A stretch of 64,000 bases of DNA. Source: SIG440 sp045120135 (lineage in GTDB: Bacteria; Bacillota; Clostridia; Monoglobales; Monoglobaceae). The notes below the pieces were generated by a model. The model saw only the letters and a program-made list of their open reading frames with translations. It was not told where the DNA came from and ran no database searches. The translations under genes were made by a program, and so were the position numbers. Positions 34,571 to 42,168 of this stretch are shown piece by piece. The DNA lies in assembly GCA_045120135.1 (NCBI GenBank), contig JBGVEN010000001.1, positions 186,001 through 250,000 of the forward strand, read 5' to 3'. Every line of letters begins with the position of its first letter. The first letter of the stretch is position 1.

Positions 34571-35449
34571 ATGTTTAAGATAGATGCACACAATCATCCT
34601 GATTTTTGTGGAATGAATTTTGAAAAGCACGTAAAAAATATGGATGGATTTGGTATTAACAAGACCTGTCTTCTCTCATGGGAAAACCCGTGGGACGAAA
34701 ACTATATGAGTAATATGACAGGCTGTCCAAGTCCGCTTTACGACAATGTCCCGATTCCCTTTGAACGTTGTCTTGATTATTATGAAAAGGCACCGGAGAG
34801 ATTTATTCTCGGATACGCTCCCGATCCGCGCCACGCGGATGCTCTTGTAAAGCTCAAATCGGCAGTTGATACATACGGCGTTCAGATTTGTGGTGAAGTG
34901 AAGTTCAGAATGATGTACGATAATCCTGATGCGGTTGAGTTATTCAGATTCTGCGGCGAAATGGGACTGCCGGTAATTTTACATATTGATAATGCAGATG
35001 CCCATAAGGCACATCCGGCATCTTACAGAAAGCATTACTGGTATGGAGGGGATATTTATACCCTTGACAGACTCCTTGAACTTTGCCCCGAAACTAACTT
35101 TTTAGGTCACGCACCCGGTTTTTGGGGTTGTATATCCAATGATGACGATTGGAAGACAATAGGCTATCCCAAGGGACCGGTTGTTCGCGGCGGTCTGGTT
35201 GAACAGCTGCTTGAAAAGCATAGTAATCTTTATTGTGATTGCTCTGCAGGCTCGGGTTGTACTGCGCTAAGTCGTGACAAAGAGTATACGAAAGAGCTTA
35301 TGCTGAAATTTCCAGACAGATTTATCTTTGCCCGTGATGAGTTTGGTAATAATCTATCAGAACTTGTAGACAGCCTCGGACTGCCTGAAAACATTCTCGA
35401 AGGATTTTATCATAAAAATCTTGAGGCACTTCTGCCTGATAAAAAGTAA
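34571..35449 (+). CDS. Amidohydrolase-superfamily TIM-barrel protein (copy 1)
   Basis: A 292-residue metal-dependent hydrolase or decarboxylase-like protein of the amidohydrolase-2 type. Metal ligands are suggested by DAHNHPDF at the N-terminus, VILHIDNADAHK in the middle, LGHAPGFWG, and FARDEFG near the end. The substrate is unknown. ATG 34571 is chosen because GAGGAGGA lies just before it. It is closely related to the next gene over its whole length, so this is a tandem duplication. Its position behind the oxidoreductase/aminotransferase pair suggests a shared pathway. Confidence 0.85.
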   Translation: MFKIDAHNHPDFCGMNFEKHVKNMDGFGINKTCLLSWENPWDENYMSNMTGCPSPLYDNVPIPFERCLDYYEKAPERFILGYAPDPRHADALVKLKSAVDTYGVQICGEVKFRMMYDNPDAVELFRFCGEMGLPVILHIDNADAHKAHPASYRKHYWYGGDIYTLDRLLELCPETNFLGHAPGFWGCISNDDDWKTIGYPKGPVVRGGLVEQLLEKHSNLYCDCSAGSGCTALSRDKEYTKELMLKFPDRFIFARDEFGNNLSELVDSLGLPENILEGFYHKNLEALLPDKK

Positions 35450-35468
35450 GTAAGGAGCGGAAAACTAT

Positions 35469-36335
35469 ATGTATAAAATAGATGCACATAACCACCCGGA
35501 TTTTCTGGGGAAAACCTGCAAAAAGGTTCTGGAAAATATGGATGAACTTGGTATAGATAAACTTTGCCTGCTTTCATGCTTAAATCCGTTTTTCTTCAAG
35601 GGCGAGGATAAAATTGCTACAGTGGGCAGTGTTGATCCTACCCCGTTTGATAGATGCCTGAAGTATTACGAACAAGCCCCGGATAGATTTATTTTAGGAT
35701 ATTGTCCTGATCCCAGACAGGCAGATGCTGTTGTGAAAATGAAATCAGCTATTGATTTATACGGCGTACAGGTCTGCGGCGAGGTAAAGTTCAGAATGAT
35801 GTATGACAATCCTGATGCGATAGATTTGTTCAGATTTTGTGGCGAGAATGGTGTTCCGGTAATCCTGCATTTTGACAATGCGGAGGCTCACAGAAATAAT
35901 CCTGCGGCAAACCGCAAATATAGCTGGCATGGCGGTGATATATATACACTTGACAGATTGCTTGAACTCTGTCCTGAAACAAACTTCTTAGGTCACGCGC
36001 CCGGTTTCTGGGGTTGTATATCAAATGATGAGCTGTGGAAGACAGTAGGCTATCCTACGGGTCCCGTTGTCCGTGGCGGTTTGGTTGAACAGTTGATTGA
36101 AAAGCATAGTAATCTCTATTGTGATTGTTCGGCTGGTTCTGCGTGTACAGCACTTAGCCGTGATCCGGAGTATACTAAAGAACTTATGTTAAAGTATCCG
36201 TATAGATTTATCTTTGGCAGAGATGAGTATACAAATAGATTAACGGAGTTTATAGATACACTCAATCTTCCCAAAGAGATTCTTGAAGGCTTCTATCACA
36301 AAAACTTTGAGGCACTTCTGCCTGAGAAAAAATAA
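35469..36335 (+). CDS. Amidohydrolase-superfamily TIM-barrel protein (copy 2)
   Basis: A 288-residue paralog of the preceding gene, with the same metal-site blocks (DAHNHPDF, VILHFDNAEAH, LGHAPGFWG, FGRDEY). The middle and C-terminal parts are nearly the same as copy 1, while the stretch at about 18-60 differs most and may set substrate preference. GTAAGGAGCGG precedes ATG 35469, 19 bases after copy 1. The pair may form a heteromer or act on two related substrates; this is inference. Confidence 0.85.
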   Translation: MYKIDAHNHPDFLGKTCKKVLENMDELGIDKLCLLSCLNPFFFKGEDKIATVGSVDPTPFDRCLKYYEQAPDRFILGYCPDPRQADAVVKMKSAIDLYGVQVCGEVKFRMMYDNPDAIDLFRFCGENGVPVILHFDNAEAHRNNPAANRKYSWHGGDIYTLDRLLELCPETNFLGHAPGFWGCISNDELWKTVGYPTGPVVRGGLVEQLIEKHSNLYCDCSAGSACTALSRDPEYTKELMLKYPYRFIFGRDEYTNRLTEFIDTLNLPKEILEGFYHKNFEALLPEKK

Positions 36336-36342
36336 AAAGAAG

Positions 36343-36374
36343 AAAGACCTTGCAATGGACGTTGCAAGGTCTTT
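36343..36374. terminator. Two-way terminator between convergent genes
   Basis: 13-bp perfect stem AAAGACCTTGCAA/TTGCAAGGTCTTT with a six-base loop, A-rich on one side and T-rich on the other; nadE ends five bases further on. Confidence 0.88.
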
Positions 36375-36378
36375 TATG

Positions 36379-37110
36379 TCATACTTCAGGCTTAAAACTT
36401 GGCATAAGCTCAAGTTTAAAGAGGTTTGCTTTATGCTTTTTATCAATAAGCTCTTTTTTGCTCAAATCGTCAATTTTTCCGGTGCGGATGTATATATCAA
36501 GCTCTGCATAGGTAAAGCCAAGGTTTTCTTCGTCGGTTTTGCCACAAAGCCCGTCTATGGGTGTTTTGTCAACTAATTCTTTCGGCAGCCCCAAAAGATA
36601 ACCAATCTCTTTTGCCTCTGTCACGGTTATATGTGAAAGTGGCGAAAAATCACCGACCGAATCACCGTATCTGGTGGAATATCCCACCCAATCCTCAGAA
36701 AGGTTGCAGGTGTTGGCAACTCGTCCGTTATTGCTTTGTGAAACGGCATACAGTGTAGCCATTCTTATTCTGGGAGGGAGATTTTGCTTTGCCTGTTCAG
36801 AAAGAGCAACATCGTCTGGAATGCTGTCTTTTATTGCGTTAATTGTATCTTCAATGTTTACTACATAATGCTTTATTTCAAGATGATTAACAAGCAGGTA
36901 TGCCATATCAATGTCGTGTTGCTGGCCTTGTGGCATAAGCACGCCGATAACCCTGTCCTTGCCTAAAGCCGCGACACAGAGGGCTGCAACTATTGAACTG
37001 TCCTTGCCGCCCGAAATCCCGACAACTGCGTTGCAATCAGGACCGTTTTTATTAAAAAAATCTTTTATCCATTCAATACATTCATTTTTAACTTTTTCTG
37101 CATTAAACAT
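36379..37110 (-). CDS. nadE: NAD+ synthetase (ammonia-dependent type)
   Basis: Final step of NAD synthesis: amidation of deamido-NAD with ammonia and ATP. The 243-residue protein has the PP-loop SGGKDSSIV (about residue 34), the PQG-x-Q loop, NLSEDWVGY and the C-terminal region GKTDEENLGFTYAELD. There is no glutaminase domain, so free ammonia is the expected donor. I use the ATG at 37110, seven bases after GGCGGTGA; a TTG further upstream would translate that site. Confidence 0.92.
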   Translation of the reverse strand: MFNAEKVKNECIEWIKDFFNKNGPDCNAVVGISGGKDSSIVAALCVAALGKDRVIGVLMPQGQQHDIDMAYLLVNHLEIKHYVVNIEDTINAIKDSIPDDVALSEQAKQNLPPRIRMATLYAVSQSNNGRVANTCNLSEDWVGYSTRYGDSVGDFSPLSHITVTEAKEIGYLLGLPKELVDKTPIDGLCGKTDEENLGFTYAELDIYIRTGKIDDLSKKELIDKKHKANLFKLELMPSFKPEV

Positions 37111-37143
37111 AAAAATCACCGCCAAATGTGTTTTGTAGTATTT

Positions 37144-37172
37144 ATTATATACCGAATAAAAATAAAAATCAA
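37144..37172 (-). promoter_or_regulatory. Promoter of nadE
   Basis: Minus strand TTGATT (37172-37167), 17 bases, TATAAT (37149-37144), about 34 bases before the start. Confidence 0.65.
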
Positions 37173-37208
37173 CAAAAAATTGGAGTCAAACCTGATTTAA
37201 AATAGTGC

Positions 37209-37238
37209 TTGACATACCAACAAAAATAATGATAAAGT
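37209..37238 (+). promoter_or_regulatory. Possible promoter of the GH20 gene
   Basis: TTGACA (37209-37214) with a weak -10 (TAAAGT, 18-base spacing). Confidence 0.4.
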
Positions 37239-37306
37239 ATTTTCAAAAGTTAAAGATCGTTATTTTAACCATTGAAAGTAAAAATATAATTAATGAGGTG
37301 GTAAAA

Positions 37307-38731
37307 ATGAAGAAATCCGAAATAAATCTTATACCTGTTCCCAAGGAAGTAAGTGGTACGGGGGAATTGTTTGGGATAAATCCGTGCATTATGTGTGATG
37401 TTCCGGAGTGGAAAGAACTTATGAAGGTTGCAAAAAGCTCCTTTGAAAAAATATTTAATGTTCCGCTTAGCGAAAAAGGCGGCGGTATCAACCTTGTCTT
37501 TGACGAAACTGTGAAAGCAGGGGCGTATCACCTCAATGGAGAGGGGACGGTAACGGTTCTGGCAAGTGATGTTGAAGGATGCCGATACGGTATTGCGTCG
37601 GTGATTCAGCTTATTCAGAAAAGCGACGGAGAGTTTTATTTTCCCCAAGTGAAGATTTATGACTATCCCGAAAAGGAACATCGTGGGTTTATGGTTGACC
37701 TTGCAAGATGGTGGCATCCCAAAAGGACAATTCTTGCGTATCTTGACCTTTGTTTTTACTACAAAATCAAATATATGCACCTGCATTTTGTAGATTATCA
37801 GAGATATACCTTGCCATCAAAGGGTTTCCCCAAACTTCCGACCAACAGTGAACACTATTCCTTTGAGGATATTGAGGAAATCTGCAAGTACGCAAAGGAA
37901 AGAAATATAACACTCATTCCGGAAATTGAGATGCCGGGGCATGCAACGCCTCTCAATGCGGAATATCCTGAGGTTTTCATGGATAGCACCTCGGACGGAT
38001 ATCTTCAAAAATTCAACTCGGTTCCTATTGCGTGTGCAGGAAGCAAGAAGTGTTTTGAAGCTCTGACAAGACTTGTTGACGAGGTTCTTGAAATGTTTCC
38101 CGATTCACCCTATATTCATCTGGGCGGCGACGAGGCGACAATAGAGGTATGGGAGCATTGTGATGTCTGTCGTAAATATATGGAGGATCACGGCTTGAAT
38201 TCTGTTAAGGAGCTTTACAGCGAATTTACCGCAAGAATAACAAACTACGTTCTTTCCAAGGGCAGAATACCTGTTGTGTGGGAAGGCTTCCCGCGTGCGG
38301 CGTCACATTTGATTTCAAAGGATGTGATTGTTATGGCTTGGGAGTGTTACTACAATCAACCCGAAGACTTGCTTGAAGACGGATTCAAAATTATCAACTG
38401 TGCCTGGAAACCGCTTTATATTTGTCCGGGAACGACAGATTGGACATATAAGGATGTTCTTCGCTGGGATACATACAATATGCAGAACTTCAGTAAAAAG
38501 TCACGGGCGACATTGAACCCTGTGAACATACCGCCTTCGGAAAATGTTCTTGGAGCACAGCTTTGTGCCTGGGAGGCGTGCTATGAATATGAGGTGAATT
38601 ATGTGACCGAATATATGGCAGCATTTGCGGAACGTATTTGGTCACATACAAGAATTTGTGATGATGCGGAGTTTGACAAAAAGCTGAGTGCAATAAAAAG
38701 CAAAGCGTTGATGCTTATTCAGGAAAGATAG
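37307..38731 (+). CDS. Glycoside hydrolase family 20 beta-N-acetylhexosaminidase
   Basis: Removes terminal GlcNAc or GalNAc from glycans such as mucin or chitin oligosaccharides. The 474-residue protein has an N-terminal GH20b-like domain (about 1-120) and the catalytic barrel with HRGFMVDLARWWHP and the Asp-Glu pair in HLGGDEATIE (about residue 275), where the Asp orients the substrate acetamido group. No signal peptide is evident, so it probably acts on imported oligosaccharides. ATG 37307 follows GAGGTGG; the longer frame to 37205 would run into the promoter. It lies beside amino-sugar-type genes but is separated from them by nadE. Confidence 0.9.
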   Translation: MKKSEINLIPVPKEVSGTGELFGINPCIMCDVPEWKELMKVAKSSFEKIFNVPLSEKGGGINLVFDETVKAGAYHLNGEGTVTVLASDVEGCRYGIASVIQLIQKSDGEFYFPQVKIYDYPEKEHRGFMVDLARWWHPKRTILAYLDLCFYYKIKYMHLHFVDYQRYTLPSKGFPKLPTNSEHYSFEDIEEICKYAKERNITLIPEIEMPGHATPLNAEYPEVFMDSTSDGYLQKFNSVPIACAGSKKCFEALTRLVDEVLEMFPDSPYIHLGGDEATIEVWEHCDVCRKYMEDHGLNSVKELYSEFTARITNYVLSKGRIPVVWEGFPRAASHLISKDVIVMAWECYYNQPEDLLEDGFKIINCAWKPLYICPGTTDWTYKDVLRWDTYNMQNFSKKSRATLNPVNIPPSENVLGAQLCAWEACYEYEVNYVTEYMAAFAERIWSHTRICDDAEFDKKLSAIKSKALMLIQER

Positions 38732-38745
38732 AGTAAAGTATAAAA

Positions 38746-38793
38746 CCGCCAAACGAAAAAGACTTGCACAAGCAAGTCTTTTTCGTTTGGCGG
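38746..38793. terminator. Long two-way terminator; original terminator of tRNA-Ser(GCT)
   Basis: A perfect 22-bp stem (arms 38746-38767 and 38772-38793, loop ACAA) with A5 and T5 inside the arms. Read rightward it ends the GH20 transcript. Read leftward it follows exactly where the 3' end of tRNA-Ser(GCT) would lie without the mobile element (see att site at 38788), so it is probably the native tRNA terminator as well. Confidence 0.85.
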
Positions 38794-38800
38794 AGAAGGA
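38788..38800 (+). repeat. attL: left 13-bp direct repeat of the element
   Basis: TGGCGGAGAAGGA, identical to 58031-58043, which is the 3' end (minus strand, CCA included) of tRNA-Ser(GCT). The flanks differ on both sides. It marks the left border of the integrated element. Confidence 0.85.
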
Positions 38801-38896
38801 CCACAGCCAAATCAGGGTGTAAAATTTAACCCAACCATACATTATGTTCCGTATGAAATAGTGGAGGAAAGAACCAAAGAATATTTGAAAATATAA
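38801..38896 (+). pseudogene. Displaced 3' end of the serine recombinase gene
   Basis: An open frame of 31 codons running from the att repeat to TAA (38894-38896), ending in EERTKEYLKI. It has no start of its own, but it continues the frame of the recombinase at 56409-58043 exactly in phase across the shared 13 bp. It is therefore read as the recombinase's native C-terminus, cut off by integration and restored in the circle. This is inference from frame and position; 31 open codons alone would not be significant. Confidence 0.72.
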
Positions 38897-38904
38897 GTTT
38901 GCTC

Positions 38905-38933
38905 TGGACTTTAAACTATTCTTGTGATATTGT
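38905..38933 (+). promoter_or_regulatory. Promoter of small gene, copy 1
   Basis: TGGACT (38905-38910), 17 bases, TATTGT (38928-38933). The same layout (TTGACT-17-TATTGT) stands before the paralog at 47691, and the sequence from the -10 box to the ribosome site is nearly identical in both copies. Confidence 0.55.
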
Positions 38934-38956
38934 TTATGTCACAGGAGGTGATGTGG

Positions 38957-39178
38957 ATGGCGCAGTATACATTAAAAGGCATTATGTATGGCGGCAAATA
39001 TGGAATTGAAAGTGCCGTGTTTGCTGAAGTATTCAGAATGGCAGAGCAAAAGGTTGATGCCAAGACGATACGAGAACAACTGAATATGATTTATGTCAAG
39101 CACGCACTGCTTGTAGCAAAGAAAATGCACGATGAAGGCGATTGTATTTCGGATAACGAAATTACAATCGCCTTTTAA
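38957..39178 (+). CDS. Small conserved protein, unknown (copy 1)
   Basis: A 73-residue soluble protein of unknown function, mostly helical by its composition, with central block TIREQLNMIYVKHALL. AGGAGGTG seven bases before supports ATG 38957 (an ATG at 38951 is too close). It is a paralog of the gene at 47691; a 51-bp stretch (39059-39109) differs at one base from 47793-47843. It is the first complete gene of the element and stands just before the tyrosine recombinase. The last eleven residues differ from copy 2 completely, so one of the two may have a changed tail. Confidence 0.72.
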   Translation: MAQYTLKGIMYGGKYGIESAVFAEVFRMAEQKVDAKTIREQLNMIYVKHALLVAKKMHDEGDCISDNEITIAF

Positions 39179-39264
39179 TATGTCCAATTGAAAGCTCAAA
39201 TTATTGACAACCCTTATATATTTTATTGTTAGTGGTAAAATGAAATTAAAGGAGTTGATTCAAT

Positions 39265-40104
39265 ATGAAGAAAATAACTAATGAATTAATACAGAAGTTC
39301 AAGGAATATTTGATTGACGAGGAAAAATCAGTAGCGACATTAGATAAATACATCAGGGATGTAAGCGTGTTTATGACATGGTGCGAAAATAAAGAATTAT
39401 GCAAGAGTCTTGTGCGTGAATACAAGCAAGAGATAATAGAAAAATATGCTCCTGCGAGTGTAAATTCAATTATATCTTCCCTTAACAGCTTCTTCGCATA
39501 CAACGAATGGTATGACCTAAAGGTTAAGGCACTTAAAATTCAAAAGCAGATTTTTGCCAATAAGGACAAAGAGCTTACAAAGGAAGAATACGAAAGATTG
39601 CTCAAAGCGGCAAAGAGTAAAAATAATCAAAGATTATATTATTTAATGCAGACAATTTGTTCTTCAGGATTGAGAGTTTCAGAATTACGATTTATAACAA
39701 CCGATGCTGTAAGATGTGGGCAAGCAATCATAAACTGCAAGGGAAAAATGAGAATTGTTATGCTCCCCAAGCTACTTTGCAAAATGCTAAAAGACTATAT
39801 AAAAGAAAATAATATAAAAAGCGGGTCCGTGTTCGTAAGCAAAAACGGAAAACCGCTTGATAGGTCAAATATATGGTCAGATATGAAAAAACTTTGCGAA
39901 AGTGCTGGAGTGTCAAAAGATAAAGTATTCCCACATAATCTTCGCCATCTGTTTGCACGCACCTACTACTCTCTCCAGAAAGATGTTGTAAGGCTTGCCG
40001 ACATTCTTGGTCACTCAAATGTTAACACCACACGAATATACACAATGGAAACAGGAGAAATCCACAGACAGCAAATTCAAAAGCTTGGACTTTTACGGTG
40101 CTGA
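39265..40104 (+). CDS. Tyrosine recombinase of invertible promoter 2 (DNA invertase candidate)
   Basis: A 279-residue tyrosine recombinase, same length and layout as the one at 8806 and similar along its full length. Catalytic residues: Arg in SSGLRVSE, Lys in CKGKMR, HNLRH, LGHSN, and Tyr in TTRIYT. The inverted sites it probably uses begin ten bases behind its stop. The strongest conservation with its paralog is in the catalytic half and in the core-binding block YAPASVNSIISSLNSFF. AAAGGAG lies before ATG 39265. It is not the integrase of the element, because that role fits the serine recombinase at the right end, which abuts the att site. Confidence 0.88.
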   Translation: MKKITNELIQKFKEYLIDEEKSVATLDKYIRDVSVFMTWCENKELCKSLVREYKQEIIEKYAPASVNSIISSLNSFFAYNEWYDLKVKALKIQKQIFANKDKELTKEEYERLLKAAKSKNNQRLYYLMQTICSSGLRVSELRFITTDAVRCGQAIINCKGKMRIVMLPKLLCKMLKDYIKENNIKSGSVFVSKNGKPLDRSNIWSDMKKLCESAGVSKDKVFPHNLRHLFARTYYSLQKDVVRLADILGHSNVNTTRIYTMETGEIHRQQIQKLGLLRC

Positions 40105-40114
40105 AAATAAAAAT

Positions 40115-40138
40115 ACCACATAACAGAAATTATGTGGT
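40115..40138 (+). repeat. Inversion site L of switch 2
   Basis: 24 bp: arms ACCACATAA and TTATGTGGT, core CAGAAA (40124-40129). It is the exact reverse complement of the site at 40345-40368. The arms are perfectly palindromic, and on the minus strand the hairpin is followed by ATTTTTATTTT, so it may end leftward transcripts. Confidence 0.9.
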
Positions 40139-40161
40139 AAAGCGATATGAATTTACAAACG

Positions 40162-40190
40162 ATTATATCACCATTTTTAAAATTAGTCAA
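40162..40190 (-). promoter_or_regulatory. Near-consensus promoter inside invertible segment 2 (facing left)
   Basis: Minus strand TTGACT (40190-40185), 17 bases, TATAAT (40167-40162). Same strength class and spacing as the promoter in segment 1, but in the opposite orientation relative to its target genes. Confidence 0.88.
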
Positions 40191-40250
40191 TGATTTGGGA
40201 TAAAAAATTTATATCTTTCTACATATTTTTTATAAATGAGCACACCAAAC

Positions 40251-40283
40251 AGACCAATTTACCAAAAAGCTGTTAATTGGTCT
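40251..40283. repeat. Inverted repeat inside segment 2
   Basis: AGACCAATT (40251-40259) and AATTGGTCT (40275-40283). Segment 1 has a degenerate counterpart around 9736-9768, with the shared lead-in ACCAAACA. Possibly a binding site for the recombinase or an accessory protein; no T-run, so not a clear terminator. Confidence 0.5.
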
Positions 40284-40344
40284 AAACCGTCTTGTATAAA
40301 TCGCGAGTCCGCATCCTTGCAAGTTGTATTTGTGTAAAATTTAC

Positions 40345-40368
40345 ACCACATAATTTCTGTTATGTGGT
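40345..40368 (-). repeat. Inversion site R of switch 2
   Basis: 24 bp with core TTTCTG (40354-40359), exact reverse complement of site L. Confidence 0.9.
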
Positions 40369-40412
40369 AGTTGTATATAATTTAAGATAAAGGCATGATA
40401 AAAGGTAAGTTT

Positions 40413-40478
40413 ATGAAAAAAACATTTTGTAGGAGCGTTAAGAAAATATTTAAAATATTTCAAAGAGACAAATTTTAA
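40413..40478 (+). CDS. Possible 21-residue basic leader peptide
   Basis: ATG 40413 follows AAAGGTAAG and opens a lysine-rich frame (MKKTFCRSVKKIFKIF) ending at 40478. It would be the first frame on the ON-state transcript. The evidence is only a plausible ribosome site, and it may be chance in AT-rich DNA. Confidence 0.25.
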   Translation: MKKTFCRSVKKIFKIFQRDKF

Positions 40479-40627
40479 ATACAAATATATGTGCGGAGTG
40501 AATTTTGTAAAAGTACCTAATAGTCTTTGAGAAATATTAAGCACGAAAATATTACAATATGCGGTATTGCTAACGAACATGTTGCATTAAACTTGGCAAA
40601 TATTTAGTCTAAATTAGGAGGTTACAA

Positions 40628-42055
40628 ATGAAATGTTTATATGAAAAAATAATGTTTATGTTAATGATAACTATAATGTGTATTGGTGCTTTTGTGGTAT
40701 CCGCCGAAGAAATATTGACAGATATCGATATTGAAAGTATAGAAGAATATCCAACTACACCGATTGAACTTATTATAAAATGTGATATTTTTGAGCAGTT
40801 AGATGACAGAAATTCCGTTGTAGATATAAGCGCATATAATCTAGCAGAAAATGAAGCTGAAACATTATTTAATGAGGTTATAGATGAAAATGCCTTTGTT
40901 ATCAATGCGGAAGTAACGCCTGAATTTATTGTAGAAGCAGAATATGTCAAACAAATCAATGTTGAATATGAAGAATTAAATATTTCCTTAATGGCAGTAA
41001 CAACTATGTTGGAGGAAGTAAATAATATCTTGGCATGCGTTGATAATTCAATGACAGACTTGGAGAAAGCATTAGTAGTACACGATTATTTTGTAACAAA
41101 CTATTGCTATGATAAAACCTATTCTATCTATACGAAAGAGGGGATGTTCACAAATAAGACAGGAGTATGTGCGGCATACGCAGAAGCGTACCAGTACATA
41201 ATGAAAGACAAGTTGGGTTTTCAATGTATAACCGTTTCAAGCTACGAAATGAATCACGCATGGAATATGTTGAAAATCGATGGAGAATGGTATCATGTTG
41301 ATGTTACTTGGGACGATCCTGTACCAGATATTCCGGGACGTGCGGTACACAGATTTTTTTTGTTGAGCGATAATGTTATTTCTGATGATGAACACATGCA
41401 TTATGGTTGGGCTGGTGGCTATTCAGCAACAAGTACAAAGTACGATAATTATTTTTGGGCTAATATTAAAACTCAAATAATTATGGTTGATGGATATTGT
41501 TATTATATTGAAGATTTGACAGAATATGCTGTGTTAAACAAGGCCGATATGAGTACAGGTAATGTTAGTGATATATACAAAATGACTGACATATGGTATC
41601 TGTGGGACGCGCCGGGTTGGAGACATTTTGAAAGATATGCTCAAGTTGCTTATTGTGATAAATTATTATATATAAATACTCCATTAGAAATACTTTCGAT
41701 GGATTTGAATGGAAATAATGTAACAACTGTTGAAAGATATGATGAGGGCAAAGGCTACATTTGGGGATTGAAAGTTGAGGGGAACATGCTAACATATTTC
41801 ATTTCTAGAGATTACGATGAATACGGTATTGAAGAATATAAATCCTTTGTTTTTAGACATATTATAGGAGATGTAAATTGTGACGGAAAAATAAATCGTA
41901 GTGATTTATTGAAACTTGCAAAAAGTTTTTCGGGTTTTGTAGTTGAAATAGATGAAGTTGCCGCAGATGTAACTGCTGATGGCAAGGTAACTCGTTCAGA
42001 TCTATTAAGGCTCGCAAAACATTTCTCAGGTTTTGAAGTTGAATTGGGGAAATAA
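40628..42055 (+). CDS. Secreted transglutaminase-like protein with C-terminal dockerin
   Basis: A 475-residue exported protein. Signal peptide about 1-26. A transglutaminase/cysteine-protease-like domain (about 130-240) shows the expected triad: Cys in GVCAAYAEAY, His in MNHAWNM and Asp in WYHVDVTWDD. A middle region (about 270-410) has WD/propeller-like strands. The C-terminus (about 413-475) is a type I dockerin with two calcium-loop repeats, DVNCDGKINRSD and DVTADGKVTRSD. Such dockerins bind cohesins, and a cohesin-like protein is encoded two genes downstream. AGGAGG precedes ATG 40628. It is the first gene behind switch 2, so it is expected to be silent in the orientation read here. Whether the domain cross-links, cleaves or only binds is unknown. 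Confidence 0.85.
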   Translation: MKCLYEKIMFMLMITIMCIGAFVVSAEEILTDIDIESIEEYPTTPIELIIKCDIFEQLDDRNSVVDISAYNLAENEAETLFNEVIDENAFVINAEVTPEFIVEAEYVKQINVEYEELNISLMAVTTMLEEVNNILACVDNSMTDLEKALVVHDYFVTNYCYDKTYSIYTKEGMFTNKTGVCAAYAEAYQYIMKDKLGFQCITVSSYEMNHAWNMLKIDGEWYHVDVTWDDPVPDIPGRAVHRFFLLSDNVISDDEHMHYGWAGGYSATSTKYDNYFWANIKTQIIMVDGYCYYIEDLTEYAVLNKADMSTGNVSDIYKMTDIWYLWDAPGWRHFERYAQVAYCDKLLYINTPLEILSMDLNGNNVTTVERYDEGKGYIWGLKVEGNMLTYFISRDYDEYGIEEYKSFVFRHIIGDVNCDGKINRSDLLKLAKSFSGFVVEIDEVAADVTADGKVTRSDLLRLAKHFSGFEVELGK

Positions 42056-42168
42056 AGACAGTTAAGATAATCAGATGCAGTAGTAACGACTGAAGTAATA
42101 TCTTTGAAAGCATCAGTTGCTATTTTGAATTTCGAGTACAAAGAGTGCAAATATGGAGCGTGAAAATA

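Larger units (their letters stand above)
40115..40368. other. Invertible promoter segment 2, OFF orientation
   Basis: Exact 24-bp inverted repeats with core centres 230 bp apart, against 229 bp in switch 1. The segment holds one strong promoter, which here points left, away from the dockerin/cohesin genes and into the 3' end of the recombinase. Inversion would place it at about 40293-40321, facing right. The region from 40105 to 40627 is filled by this switch (to 40368) and a leader of about 260 bases, in which I see only a weak 21-codon frame. Confidence 0.88.

Noticed and set aside
39265..40104. Integrase of the mobile element
   Set aside because: It is not at a border, while the serine recombinase at 56409 abuts and contains the att repeat.
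40376..40381. TATAAT just right of inversion site R as a constant promoter for the dockerin genes
   Set aside because: No acceptable -35 box lies 16-18 bases upstream, so it does not contradict the OFF reading, though weak activity cannot be excluded.
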